38,321 nt of DNA. It comes from Gemmatimonadota bacterium (GTDB lineage: Bacteria; Gemmatimonadota; Gemmatimonadetes; Gemmatimonadales; GWC2-71-9). The DNA is taken from contig QHUM01000015.1 of assembly GCA_003222135.1 (NCBI GenBank), forward strand, positions 1-38,321, in the 5' to 3' direction. Below the pieces are notes generated by a model. The model did not search any database. It saw only the letters and a list, made by a program, of their open reading frames with translations, and was not told the DNA's origin. The stretch's first letter is position 1. The number at the start of each line of letters is the position of its first letter. Both the position numbers and the translations under genes were made by a program. This document shows positions 1 to 7,210 of the stretch, in pieces.

Positions 1-1192
1 GACCGAGGTTGGTCCAGTTCTCACCGCCGTCCACCGATTTGTACACACCGTCGCCGATGGAGACGCTGTTACGGGTCCACGCCTCGCCCGTACCGACCCA
101 CACCACTTTCGGATTCTTGGGATCGATGGTGATGGCGCCGATCGATTGCACCGGCTGCTTGTCGAACACCGGCTTGAAGGTCGTGCCGCCGTTCACCGAC
201 TTCCACACACCCCCGCTCGCGGCCCCGACGTAGACGGTGAGCCGATCTCCTTCGCGCACGGCGTCGAGCGCCGCGACGCGGCCGCTCATCGCCGCCGAGC
301 CGATATTGCGCGCTCCCAAGCCGGAGATCGTCGCGGAGTCCACCTTCACGGAGGCGGCTTGCTGGGTCAGCCGCAGCAAGAACGTGCCCGCGGTGAGCGA
401 CGGCTTCTTGGTCTGGACCTTCTTGGTCTCGGGAGGTTTGGCCGGAGCCGGTGCCACGGCCTTGGCGCCTTGGGCGGGCTTCTCGAAGCGCTGGTCGTCG
501 AGCGCGACGTTGGCTTCGATCTTCTCGAACGTGACCTTCTGCCTGTTGTCGCTCCCCTTGACGTTGCTCTCGATCGAGTACGGCAGGTACCAGCCCGCGA
601 CTTCCTTGTAGTCGCCCAGCGAGGTCTCGAACTCCTGCTCCGCCCCGCGGATCATCCGCTTCATTTCGATCTTGATGGGGACGTAGTAGTCGGTGTCCAT
701 GTAGTAGTAGCGCGTGTCGCCGCTCGCGAGCGTCACCTTGAGCTTGTAGGCGTCGGTGCCCTCGACCTGATCCAGCCCGACGAACTCGACCTTGTTCCCC
801 TTCTGCTGGTAATTGACGAGCGGCTCGTCGAAGTCGGCGTCCTCGACGATCTGCTTCATCTCCTCTTCGCTCAGCGCCTCGGGATCCTTTTTCCCCTGCC
901 ACGGCTCGATCTTCCAGCCGGACTTGCCGTCGTACGCGTTGACCCCGGTCATCCCCTGGAGCGAGAACTCCTCGCGCACCTTGGTGGGGCGCTTGTTCTC
1001 CTGGACCACCACCGCCTCGAAGCCGCCGCCGCCCGTGAACTTGCCCGTGCGGCGCAGCGTCGTCACGGCCTGAATGCGGTCCATGCCGCCGACGGTCTTG
1101 ACGTACTTGGCGATGATCTCGTCGGCGGTCTGAGCCGCGAGCGGCGGCGCGCACAACACCAGCCCGGCCAGCGTCAACATCACTTTTCGCAT
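1..1192 (-). CDS. Secreted LolA-like / BNR-repeat fusion protein (3' end missing)
   Basis: This partial gene runs off the left edge; 397 codons are present. It starts at ATG 1192. Residues 1-21 form a signal peptide ending PPLAAQ. Residues about 22-215 resemble the outer-membrane lipoprotein-sorting (LolA/LolB-like) fold: ADEIIAKYVKTVGG, then FTGGGGFEAVVVQ and a DGKSGWKIEPWQG segment. A Pro/Ala/Lys linker follows, and from about residue 289 a BNR/sortilin-type beta-propeller begins (GARNIGSAAMSGRVAALD) with Asp-box-like motifs SVNGGTTF and SVDGGENW. BNR proteins of this kind are usually secreted. The LolA-like part suggests lipid or lipoprotein binding, which is inference. It lies 26 bp downstream of a small membrane protein on the same strand and is probably the last gene of an envelope operon. 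The substrate is unknown. Confidence 0.85.
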   Translation of the reverse strand, partial: MRKVMLTLAGLVLCAPPLAAQTADEIIAKYVKTVGGMDRIQAVTTLRRTGKFTGGGGFEAVVVQENKRPTKVREEFSLQGMTGVNAYDGKSGWKIEPWQGKKDPEALSEEEMKQIVEDADFDEPLVNYQQKGNKVEFVGLDQVEGTDAYKLKVTLASGDTRYYYMDTDYYVPIKIEMKRMIRGAEQEFETSLGDYKEVAGWYLPYSIESNVKGSDNRQKVTFEKIEANVALDDQRFEKPAQGAKAVAPAPAKPPETKKVQTKKPSLTAGTFLLRLTQQAASVKVDSATISGLGARNIGSAAMSGRVAALDAVREGDRLTVYVGAASGGVWKSVNGGTTFKPVFDKQPVQSIGAITIDPKNPKVVWVGTGEAWTRNSVSIGDGVYKSVDGGENWTNLG

Positions 1193-1218
1193 GGAGGTGC
1201 CTCGATCGAAGATGAAGA

Positions 1219-1653
1219 CTACTCTGCCTCTTCCGCCTCCAACATCTCACGCCGCAGCGGATGGCGCCGCCACAGCACGACCAGGGTGACCACGGCGCCC
1301 ACCAGGTTCCCGCCGAGGATGCGGACCCAGGCGAGCGGCCCCAGACCGGTATGCGAGAGAATCACCGTCAGCATCACGAATCCGAACTCGAGGATGAAAA
1401 AGAAGAACGACGCACCCAGCAGCAGGCTCGGCTCGCGCGCCGCGCCGTGCACCACCGCGACCGCGGCCAAACCGTAGGCCAGGCAGAGCGCGTAGTGGAG
1501 CAAGGTGAACGGCACGATGCCGCCCAGCACCGCGAACGTCCGGAACGGCTGACCCGCGATCGCATCTACCACCGCCAGCCAGAGCCAGATGCTCGTCGCC
1601 ACCAGGAGACCGAGCAGCACGCCTTCGCGCCGCGTATGACGGGGTCGTGGCAT
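1219..1653 (-). CDS. Small integral membrane protein, unknown function
   Basis: The protein has 144 residues. A basic N-terminus (MPRPRHTRREG) is followed by about four hydrophobic segments: VLLGLLVATSIWLWLAVVD, FAVLGGIVPFTLLHYALCL, LLLGASFFFFILEFGFVMLTV and ILGGNLVGAVVTLVVLW. It ends in an acidic tail, EMLEAEEAE. I do not recognise a named family. It sits between the outer-membrane barrel gene and the BNR protein in a same-strand cluster with short gaps. Hydrophobic periodicity and normal codon use support it as real. Confidence 0.75.
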   Translation of the reverse strand: MPRPRHTRREGVLLGLLVATSIWLWLAVVDAIAGQPFRTFAVLGGIVPFTLLHYALCLAYGLAAVAVVHGAAREPSLLLGASFFFFILEFGFVMLTVILSHTGLGPLAWVRILGGNLVGAVVTLVVLWRRHPLRREMLEAEEAE

Positions 1654-1714
1654 GACGGGAATCTAGACCTCTTTCTGGATGAGCTGCCAGGCCGTCTCGA
1701 CGTGGCCGCATCCA

Positions 1715-3304
1715 CTAGTAGACCACGCCGCTGCGCACGGCGATCGCCCAGCGATTGCCCGTCCACCCCTGTCCGAACCGATACCCCAGGGCGAACTCGG
1801 CCACGTCGCCGTGCACCGAGCGGGTGGGCCCCATCCGGAGCGCGAGGCCCACGTTGCCGCCGAGGCGGGCCGCCTCGTCCGCGTACCAGGCGCCGCCGTA
1901 GTCGAAGAACGGAGCGATCCCCACGCCGACCAGGCTCCACAACTCGTCGCGCACCAGGATGCGGTCCTCCAGCGCGAGCCACACCATGCGCGAGCCCGTA
2001 AGCTGATGGGCGCCGAACACACGTGGTCCTTTTTGCAGCACCCACAGGTCGAACTCGGCGCCCGGCTTGGGTCGCTCGAGCGCGCCGGCTTCGGCGTGCA
2101 GAACGAGCATCTGGCGCCGGAGGTTCTGGCTCGCGATGGTGACGGCGCCGCTCACCCGCCCGCTGTCGAGGCCACCCGCCCCCGGCGCGTACACGCCGTT
2201 CGCGGCGCCGCGCAGCACGACGAAACCGCCCGGCCAGATGGCGCTCGCCTGACCGCTCAGCTCCGCCCCTACGCCGGCCCGATCCGACGGGTAGCCCCAG
2301 GCGCGCGGCGCCGCCCACACACCGGCGTGCAGCAGCTGTGAGAGATCGACGTCTTCCCGGCGCGCGTACGAATTGAAGCGCTCGAGCACGTGAAACCGCA
2401 CGTGCCCGACGTCCACCCCGCCGCCCACCGCGCCGAACGTCGAGCGCGGGAACGGATTGCGGCCGACCGAGTCGAAATCCTCCCGCCGCCACAGCGCGCT
2501 GGCCCACAGCCGCACGAAATCCCGGCTGGTCGCGTGAGGAGCGACGCCAGCGGTCACGCCGATGCGCAGGGCTCGGTGCTCGACCGTATCGGCGACGCCG
2601 TCCCGAAACACCAGCACGCGCTCCGAGGCCGCTTCGCCATCGGTCCCGAGCGCTCGCGCGGCCCCCGTTTCGAAGAACGGGACCCCTAGGAACCAGACCC
2701 CGCGCTTGCCGTCCGACTTGCTCGCGTACTCCGCCGCGAGCCGCGTGCGCCGCCCGAAGAAGTGCGGGTTGACGTGGCGGAAATCGAGAATGGTGCGGTC
2801 CGGGGTCTTGTGGTACACGGCGGAGAGTGCGGTGGCGGTGCCGAGCAGGTTTTCCTCCACCAGCCCGGCGAGCCAGGTCGCGTCCCCGCCCGCCGATGAG
2901 TAGCCGAACTGCGGCTTGGTACTCCACCCGTCGGAGGTCGTTACCCGGAGCGCGAGCCGGCCGGCGATGCGCGTGGTGTCGAGACGCACCCGGCTGAACA
3001 CGAACAGCCATCGCAACGCCCGCTCGCTCTCCGCGACCCGCGCGGAGTCGTAGCGGTCACCGGGGTTCACGAGCAGCGTGCGCCGGATCACACCCGCGCG
3101 CGTCGTCACGTGCAGCCGGTTCGCGAGCCGCGCGAGAAACCCCGGTGCATCGCCCTCGAGGTCGAAGATGTTGTGGTTGACGACGACGATGGTGTCGATA
3201 GTCTGGGCGGACCCTAAAGGACTCGCTTGCGCTCGTAGACGGGTAGACGGATAGACGGATAGGAAGGCCGCCGCGATACCGACCGCCCTACTTGATCGCG
3301 TCAA
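1715..3304 (-). CDS. Omp85/BamA-like outer-membrane beta-barrel with POTRA-like N-terminus
   Basis: I choose TTG 3304 as start, giving 529 residues. It lets the protein begin MTRSSRAVGIAAAFLSVYPS, a signal peptide ending near RAQA, and overlaps the upstream lipoprotein gene by 17 bp. No ATG or GTG fits. Residues about 35-120 resemble a POTRA module (NPGDRYDSARVAESERALRWL, then RLALRVTTSDGWS). The rest alternates beta-strand patterns with Gly/aromatic content and ends WAIAVRSGVVY; the C-terminal aromatic residue fits a barrel-assembly signal. The family inserts or exports envelope proteins, but the POTRA count (about one) is low for BamA or TamA, so the exact role is open. Part of the signal peptide (LSVYPSTR) is encoded by three 8-bp tandem repeats. 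Confidence 0.8.
   Translation of the reverse strand: MTRSSRAVGIAAAFLSVYPSTRLRAQASPLGSAQTIDTIVVVNHNIFDLEGDAPGFLARLANRLHVTTRAGVIRRTLLVNPGDRYDSARVAESERALRWLFVFSRVRLDTTRIAGRLALRVTTSDGWSTKPQFGYSSAGGDATWLAGLVEENLLGTATALSAVYHKTPDRTILDFRHVNPHFFGRRTRLAAEYASKSDGKRGVWFLGVPFFETGAARALGTDGEAASERVLVFRDGVADTVEHRALRIGVTAGVAPHATSRDFVRLWASALWRREDFDSVGRNPFPRSTFGAVGGGVDVGHVRFHVLERFNSYARREDVDLSQLLHAGVWAAPRAWGYPSDRAGVGAELSGQASAIWPGGFVVLRGAANGVYAPGAGGLDSGRVSGAVTIASQNLRRQMLVLHAEAGALERPKPGAEFDLWVLQKGPRVFGAHQLTGSRMVWLALEDRILVRDELWSLVGVGIAPFFDYGGAWYADEAARLGGNVGLALRMGPTRSVHGDVAEFALGYRFGQGWTGNRWAIAVRSGVVY
3235..3262. repeat. 8-bp tandem repeat inside a signal-peptide coding segment
   Basis: Units on the plus strand are GTAGACGG, GTAGACGG and ATAGACGG (3235-3258), followed by a partial unit ATAGG. 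The gene lies on the minus strand. Three 8-bp units equal 24 bp, so this many copies keeps the frame and adds eight residues; gaining or losing one unit would frameshift the protein. Confidence 0.85.
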
Positions 3305-3863
3305 TGCGCTGGTGCAGCGAATAGGTGACGTGCCGCGTGGTGTCGTTCCACTCAGTGAAGTACAGCGTCGCGTCGACCCGACCGGTGAGCTGGCGCAGGC
3401 CGCGTGTCGCCAGCCGATAGGTGCCGCGCACCGAATCGGGCCGGAGCGGGCGGCACAGGCAGGCGACGGTGGCGTGCGCCGCGATCTGCCCCGGGGCGGA
3501 GCCGAACGCATAGAGCCTGCCGGGCACGAGATCGTGCGCCCGGCCGAGCTCGAGGCCGAGCGTGAGCGAGTACTCGTCCCCCTCGCCCACCGCGGGATTG
3601 AAGTCGTAGCGGGCGAGCACGACGTCGCCGCCGCCCTGGCTCGTGTCCACGCGTACGCGGGCGATGGTGAGCGTGGGGTCGGGCTCGGCCACGATGCGTC
3701 CGTGCCATTCCCAGCGGCCGAGGCTCTGCTGGCCGAGCGTATCGTCAGGGCGGGAGACGCCGTCGCACGCGCACAACAACAGCAGCGTCAAGCAAAGGCG
3801 TCTCGCGACGACGTCGCGCGAAAACGTCGCACGAAGGCGTGAAACGGGTGCCGCCGTTACCAC
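3288..3863 (-). CDS. Putative lipoprotein, unknown function
   Basis: The protein has 191 residues. The N-terminus carries basic residues, a hydrophobic run and a lipobox-like LLLLCAC before DGVSRPDD, so it is probably lipidated at the second Cys. The mature part is beta-rich with no transmembrane segment (GRWEWHGRIVAEPDPTLTIARVRVD, then GTYRLATRGLRQLTGRVDATLYF). No named family is recognised. It is the first gene of the minus-strand envelope cluster and overlaps the start of the barrel gene. The n-region codons (RLRATFSRDVVARRLCLT) consist of four copies of the 13-bp repeat described separately, so the real start could be affected by that insertion. Confidence 0.7.
   Translation of the reverse strand: MVTAAPVSRLRATFSRDVVARRLCLTLLLLCACDGVSRPDDTLGQQSLGRWEWHGRIVAEPDPTLTIARVRVDTSQGGGDVVLARYDFNPAVGEGDEYSLTLGLELGRAHDLVPGRLYAFGSAPGQIAAHATVACLCRPLRPDSVRGTYRLATRGLRQLTGRVDATLYFTEWNDTTRHVTYSLHQRIDAIK
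3787..3838 (-). repeat. Array of four 13-bp repeats, minus orientation
   Basis: Read on the minus strand from 3838 down to 3787 the units are GCCTTCGTGCGAC, GTTTTCGCGCGAC, GTCGTCGCGAGAC and GCCTTTGCTTGAC. They share the pattern GYCTTTGCGYGAC with the arrays at 4255-4297 and 16751-16828. The array lies inside the signal-peptide region of the lipoprotein gene and is inverted relative to the copies around and beyond the S23 gene. Confidence 0.85.
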
Positions 3864-3884
3864 CGTACGCTCCTACTGTTGGGC

Positions 3885-4253
3885 ATGGTTCTGCGTGCCT
3901 TTGCGCGACGCTTACAAGTGCACGAGCTCGCTGTGGGTATTTCGGTGCAGGCGGCCCGCTTGAGCCGCACGCTCTCGGGACCCGGAGCCGCAGGCCGGGC
4001 GGATCAGCTCGTTCGCGCTGCGCTGTCCGTCAGCTCCAACATAGCGGAGGCCTGTGGCCGGGGTACCGTGACGGAGTTCCGTCGCTTTCTAATGTACGCA
4101 CGGGGATCTGCGCAGGAGACCCTGACGCAGCTGCGAGTGGCGGCAGCCCTCGACCTGACGAACGCCGCAGCTCTTCACGCGCTGGAGAACAGGGTCGCCC
4201 TGGTGCTGAAGATGCTCGGGCGCTTGATCGCCCACCCGCCGCCGGACCGGTGA
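3885..4253 (+). CDS. Four-helix-bundle protein, S23 / 23S rRNA intervening-sequence family
   Basis: The protein has 122 residues from ATG 3885; an in-frame TTG lies at 3879. The family signature is clear: ALSVSSNIAEACGRG followed by FRRFLMYARGSAQETLTQL, matching the usual S..N.AEG.GR...F..FL..A.GS..E pattern. The family folds as a four-helix bundle with a basic face, forms pentamers, and includes proteins encoded in 23S rRNA intervening sequences and the Avd accessory protein of diversity-generating retroelements. Neither an rRNA nor a reverse transcriptase is present here. No Shine-Dalgarno is visible. One perfect 13-bp repeat (3897-3909) lies in the N-terminal codons, and arrays of the same family flank the gene. 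Confidence 0.85.
   Translation: MVLRAFARRLQVHELAVGISVQAARLSRTLSGPGAAGRADQLVRAALSVSSNIAEACGRGTVTEFRRFLMYARGSAQETLTQLRVAAALDLTNAAALHALENRVALVLKMLGRLIAHPPPDR
3897..3909 (+). repeat. Single 13-bp repeat unit within the S23 gene
   Basis: GCCTTTGCGCGAC is identical to the first unit of the array at 16751-16763. It encodes part of VLRAFARRL at the start of the four-helix-bundle protein. Confidence 0.8.
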
Positions 4254-4254
4254 C

Positions 4255-4297
4255 GCCGTCGTGCTACGCCTCTGTGCTACGCCTCTGTGCTACGCCT
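4255..4297 (+). repeat. 13-bp tandem array filling a convergent intergenic space
   Basis: Units are GCCGTCGTGCTAC, GCCTCTGTGCTAC and GCCTCTGTGCTAC (4255-4293), followed by the start of a degenerate unit GCCTTTAG. It occupies the whole gap between the S23 stop codon (TGA 4251-4253) and the stop codon of the minus-strand glutamine synthetase (4298-4300), and the last unit overlaps that stop. Confidence 0.85.
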
Positions 4298-5653
4298 TTA
4301 GTACTGTCCCAAGTATCTGTCGAGCTCCCATTCACTCACCTGCCCGATGTACTCCTGCCACTCCTCCCGTTTCGCCTCGACGAAGCGCTCGTAGATGTGC
4401 GAGCCCAGCGCGTCGCGGATGACGTCGTCCTTCTCGAGCATGTCCAGCGCCTCGTGCAGGTCGCGGGGCAGCTCGTCGATCCGGAACCGCCGGCGCTCCC
4501 GGAAGCTCATGGTGAAGATGTTCTTGTTCACCGGGTCGGGGGGCGTGAGCTTCTGCTCGATCCCGTCGAGGCCCGCCGCGAGCTGCACCGCCAGCGCCAG
4601 GTACGGGTTGGCGGACGGGTCGGGCATGCGCAGCTCGCAGCGCGTGCCCGAGCCGCGGCGGTCGGGGATGCGGACCAGAGGCGAGCGGTTGCGCATCGAC
4701 CACGCGACGTTGGTCGGCGCCTCGTAGCCCGGGACGAGCCGTTTGTAGCTGTTCACCAGCGGGTTGGTGATGGCACAGAAGCCGCGCGCGTGCTTGAGCA
4801 GGCCGGCGATGTAGCGCACCGCGACGTCCGACAGCTCCCATTTGCCCTTCGGGTCGTGGAACGCGTTCTTCCCGCCCTTGAAGAGCGACTGGTGGGTGTG
4901 CATGCCCGAGCCGTTGATCCCGAAGATCGGCTTGGGCATGAAGGTCGCCAGAAAGCCGTGCCGGTAGGCCACGTTGCGCACGATGAACCGAAACGTGGCC
5001 AGGTTGTCCGCCGTCTCCAGCGCCTCCGTGTAGCGGAAGTCGATCTCGTGCTGGCCCGGCGCGACCTCGTGGTGCCCCGCCTCCACCTCGAAACCCATCG
5101 ACACGAGATCCTTGATGATGAGCCGCCGGATCTCCTCCGCCCGGTCGACGGGCGTCTGATCGAAGTACCCCCCCTTGTCGTGCGTGTCCGTGGTCGGGTC
5201 TCCACTCGCGTCGAGCTGAAAGATGAAAAACTCGGCCTCGGCCCCCGCCATCATCTCGTACCCCAGCGCCTTGGCCCTGTCGAGCTGGCGCCGCAGCGCC
5301 TGCCGCGTACAACCGGCGAACGCCGAGCCGTCGGGGTTGTAGATGTCGCAGATGATGCGCGCGATCCGCCCGCCTTCGTCGTCGTACGGCAGGATCCGGA
5401 ACGTGGCGAGGTCGGGCTTGAGCACCATGTCCGACTCCTCGATCCGCACGAACCCCTCGATCGACGAGCCGTCGAACATGATGTCCCCTTCGAGCGCCTT
5501 CTCGAACTGGCTCTCGGGCACCTCGACGTTCTTGTTCACGCCCAGGATGTCGGTGAACTGCAGCCGCAGGAAGGTGATGGCTTCCTTGCGGCACAGCTCC
5601 AGGATCTCGCGCTTGCTGGCGCCGGTGGTCTTGGTGGCGGTGGTGGTGGTCAT
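4298..5653 (-). CDS. glnA: Glutamine synthetase, type I-alpha
   Basis: ATP-dependent condensation of glutamate and ammonia to glutamine, in the cytoplasm. The 451-residue protein starts MTTTTATK at ATG 5653 and aligns along its length with the Bacillus-type enzyme: FDGSSIEGFVRIEESDM (containing the Arg used in feedback inhibition in that subtype), GAEAEFFIF, HHEVAPGQHEIDF, NGSGMHTHQSLF, the flap VPGYEAP, NRSPLVRIP and the C-terminus YLGQY. There is no Tyr adenylylation site. These are marks of GSI-alpha. It is the second gene of a tandem pair with a GSI-beta enzyme, 81 bp downstream. No Shine-Dalgarno precedes the ATG; a long hairpin occupies that space. Its stop codon lies in a 13-bp repeat. 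Confidence 0.95.
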   Translation of the reverse strand: MTTTTATKTTGASKREILELCRKEAITFLRLQFTDILGVNKNVEVPESQFEKALEGDIMFDGSSIEGFVRIEESDMVLKPDLATFRILPYDDEGGRIARIICDIYNPDGSAFAGCTRQALRRQLDRAKALGYEMMAGAEAEFFIFQLDASGDPTTDTHDKGGYFDQTPVDRAEEIRRLIIKDLVSMGFEVEAGHHEVAPGQHEIDFRYTEALETADNLATFRFIVRNVAYRHGFLATFMPKPIFGINGSGMHTHQSLFKGGKNAFHDPKGKWELSDVAVRYIAGLLKHARGFCAITNPLVNSYKRLVPGYEAPTNVAWSMRNRSPLVRIPDRRGSGTRCELRMPDPSANPYLALAVQLAAGLDGIEQKLTPPDPVNKNIFTMSFRERRRFRIDELPRDLHEALDMLEKDDVIRDALGSHIYERFVEAKREEWQEYIGQVSEWELDRYLGQY

Positions 5654-5668
5654 GGACGGTAGAAGACG

Positions 5669-5721
5669 GTAAAGGACGGCGGAGGACGGCGCAACCTCCA
5701 CCGTCCTCCGCCGTCCTTCAC
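5669..5721. repeat. 21-bp near-perfect inverted repeat between the two glnA genes
   Basis: The arms are 5669-5689 and 5701-5721, with one mismatch and an 11-nt loop. The left arm belongs to a 10-bp tandem series of the form GGACGGYRGA (from 5654). On the minus-strand transcript it would form a very stable stem after the first glnA stop (5735) and before the second ATG (5653). There is no T-tract, so it is not a classical terminator. It could be a processing or mRNA-stability element; that is inference. Confidence 0.85.
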
Positions 5722-5734
5722 CGCCCCCTGCGGT

Positions 5735-7210
5735 CTACACGTCGTAGTACAGGAAGAACTCGTACGGATGCGGCCGCAGCGCGACCGGATCGACCTCCTT
5801 GGCCCGCTTGTAGGACAGCCACGTGTCGATCACGTCCTTGGTGAACACACCCCCCTGGAGCAGGAAGTCGTGGTCCGCTTCGAGCGCCGCCAGCGACTCG
5901 GACAAGGAGCCCGGCGTGTTCTTGACGTGCTTGCGCTCTTCCGGCTCGAGCTCGTACAGATCCACGTCCATCGGCTTGGGAGGCTCGATCTTGTTCTTGA
6001 CGCCGTCCAGGCCCGCCATCAGCAGCGCGGCAAACGTGAGGTACCCGTTGCTCGAAGGATCGGGCGCCCGGAACTCGATTCGCTTCGCCTTGGGCGACTT
6101 CGAGTATACCGGGATGCGGCAGATCGCCGACCGGTTGCGCTGCGAGTAGATGAGGTTGATCGGCGCCTCGTACCCCGGCACCAACCGGCGGTAGCTATTG
6201 GTCGTCGGCGCGGCGAACGCGAGCACCGCCGGCGCGTGCTTGATCAGCCCCCCGATGTACCAGCGCGCCGTGTCCGAGATCAAGCCGTACCCGTTCGGGT
6301 CGAAGAACAGGTTCTTGGCCTCTTTCCACAGGCTCATGTGCACGTGCATCCCCGAGCCGTTGTCCCCGAACATCGGCTTCGGCATGAACGTCGCCGTGTA
6401 CCCGTGCTGGTGACAGACGTTCTTGACGATGTACTTGTACATCATGAGCTGATCGGCCATGCGGGTCAGCGTGGTGAACCGCATGTCGATCTCGGTCTGG
6501 CCCGCCGTACCCACTTCGTGGTGATGCACCTCGACGTCGATCCCCGAGGCGATCATAGCGAGCATGATCTTGGAGCGCAGGTCCTGGAGCTTGTCCACGG
6601 GCGGCACCGGGAAGTAGCCCTCCTTGTGCCGCGGCCGGTGGCCCAGGTTCGCCGCGCCGCCGTTGGTCCCCGAGTTCCAGATCCCCTCTTCGGAGTCGAT
6701 GTGGTAGTAGCCTTCGTGCGCGTTCTGGTCGAAGCGCACCGAGTTGAAGATGTAGAACTCGGCTTCCGGGCCGTAGTAGGCGGTCGTGGCGATGCCCGTC
6801 TTCACGAGGTATTGCTCGGCCTTCTGCGCCACGTAGCGCGGGTCGCGACTGTAGCGCTCGCCGGTCACGGGGTCGGCCACGTCACAGGTGAGCGACAGCG
6901 TCGGCACCTCGAGACAGGGATCCACGAACGCGCTCGCCGGGTCCGGGAACAGCAGCATATCGCTCTCGTTGATCGCCTGGAATCCGCGGATCGAAGAGCC
7001 GTCGAACCCGATCCCTTCCTTGAACAGGTCTTCCGTCATCTCCTTCAACGGGATGGAAAAGTGCTGCCAGGTGCCCGGCAGATCGGTGAACTTCAAGTCG
7101 ACCACCTGGACCCCGGCGTCCTTGGCTTTGCGAATCACGTCAGCGGGCGAGGCGGCGGCGCCCGGCTTCGCTCCCGTGGTCGAGGTGGTGGGCGGCAACG
7201 TCGCGGTCAT
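5735..7210 (-). CDS. glnA: Glutamine synthetase, type I-beta
   Basis: The 491-residue glutamine synthetase starts at ATG 7210 (MTATLPPTTS) behind GAGGAG, 10 nt upstream. Family blocks are FDGSSIRGFQAINESDM, GPEAEFYIF, HHHEVGTAGQTEIDMRF, NGSGMHVHMSLW, VPGYEAP, NRSAICRIP and the C-terminus DPVALRPHPYEFFLYYDV. The segment DVDLYELEPEERKHV corresponds to the NLYDLP adenylylation loop of enteric GSI-beta, with the Tyr conserved, so control by a GlnE-type adenylyltransferase is possible; no glnE is in the window. An N-terminal Pro/Ala/Thr extension of about 20 residues precedes the catalytic fold. It is first in the tandem pair and carries the promoter and a long leader. Confidence 0.95.
   Translation of the reverse strand: MTATLPPTTSTTGAKPGAAASPADVIRKAKDAGVQVVDLKFTDLPGTWQHFSIPLKEMTEDLFKEGIGFDGSSIRGFQAINESDMLLFPDPASAFVDPCLEVPTLSLTCDVADPVTGERYSRDPRYVAQKAEQYLVKTGIATTAYYGPEAEFYIFNSVRFDQNAHEGYYHIDSEEGIWNSGTNGGAANLGHRPRHKEGYFPVPPVDKLQDLRSKIMLAMIASGIDVEVHHHEVGTAGQTEIDMRFTTLTRMADQLMMYKYIVKNVCHQHGYTATFMPKPMFGDNGSGMHVHMSLWKEAKNLFFDPNGYGLISDTARWYIGGLIKHAPAVLAFAAPTTNSYRRLVPGYEAPINLIYSQRNRSAICRIPVYSKSPKAKRIEFRAPDPSSNGYLTFAALLMAGLDGVKNKIEPPKPMDVDLYELEPEERKHVKNTPGSLSESLAALEADHDFLLQGGVFTKDVIDTWLSYKRAKEVDPVALRPHPYEFFLYYDV

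Noticed and set aside
3885..4253. Diversity-generating retroelement based on Avd similarity
   Set aside because: No reverse transcriptase, template repeat or variable repeat is seen in the window.
3839..5662. Long plus-strand open frame of 607 codons opposite the GSI-alpha gene
   Set aside because: It is the complement of a clear glutamine synthetase; its Arg/Val/Leu/His-rich product is typical of antisense frames in GC-rich DNA.
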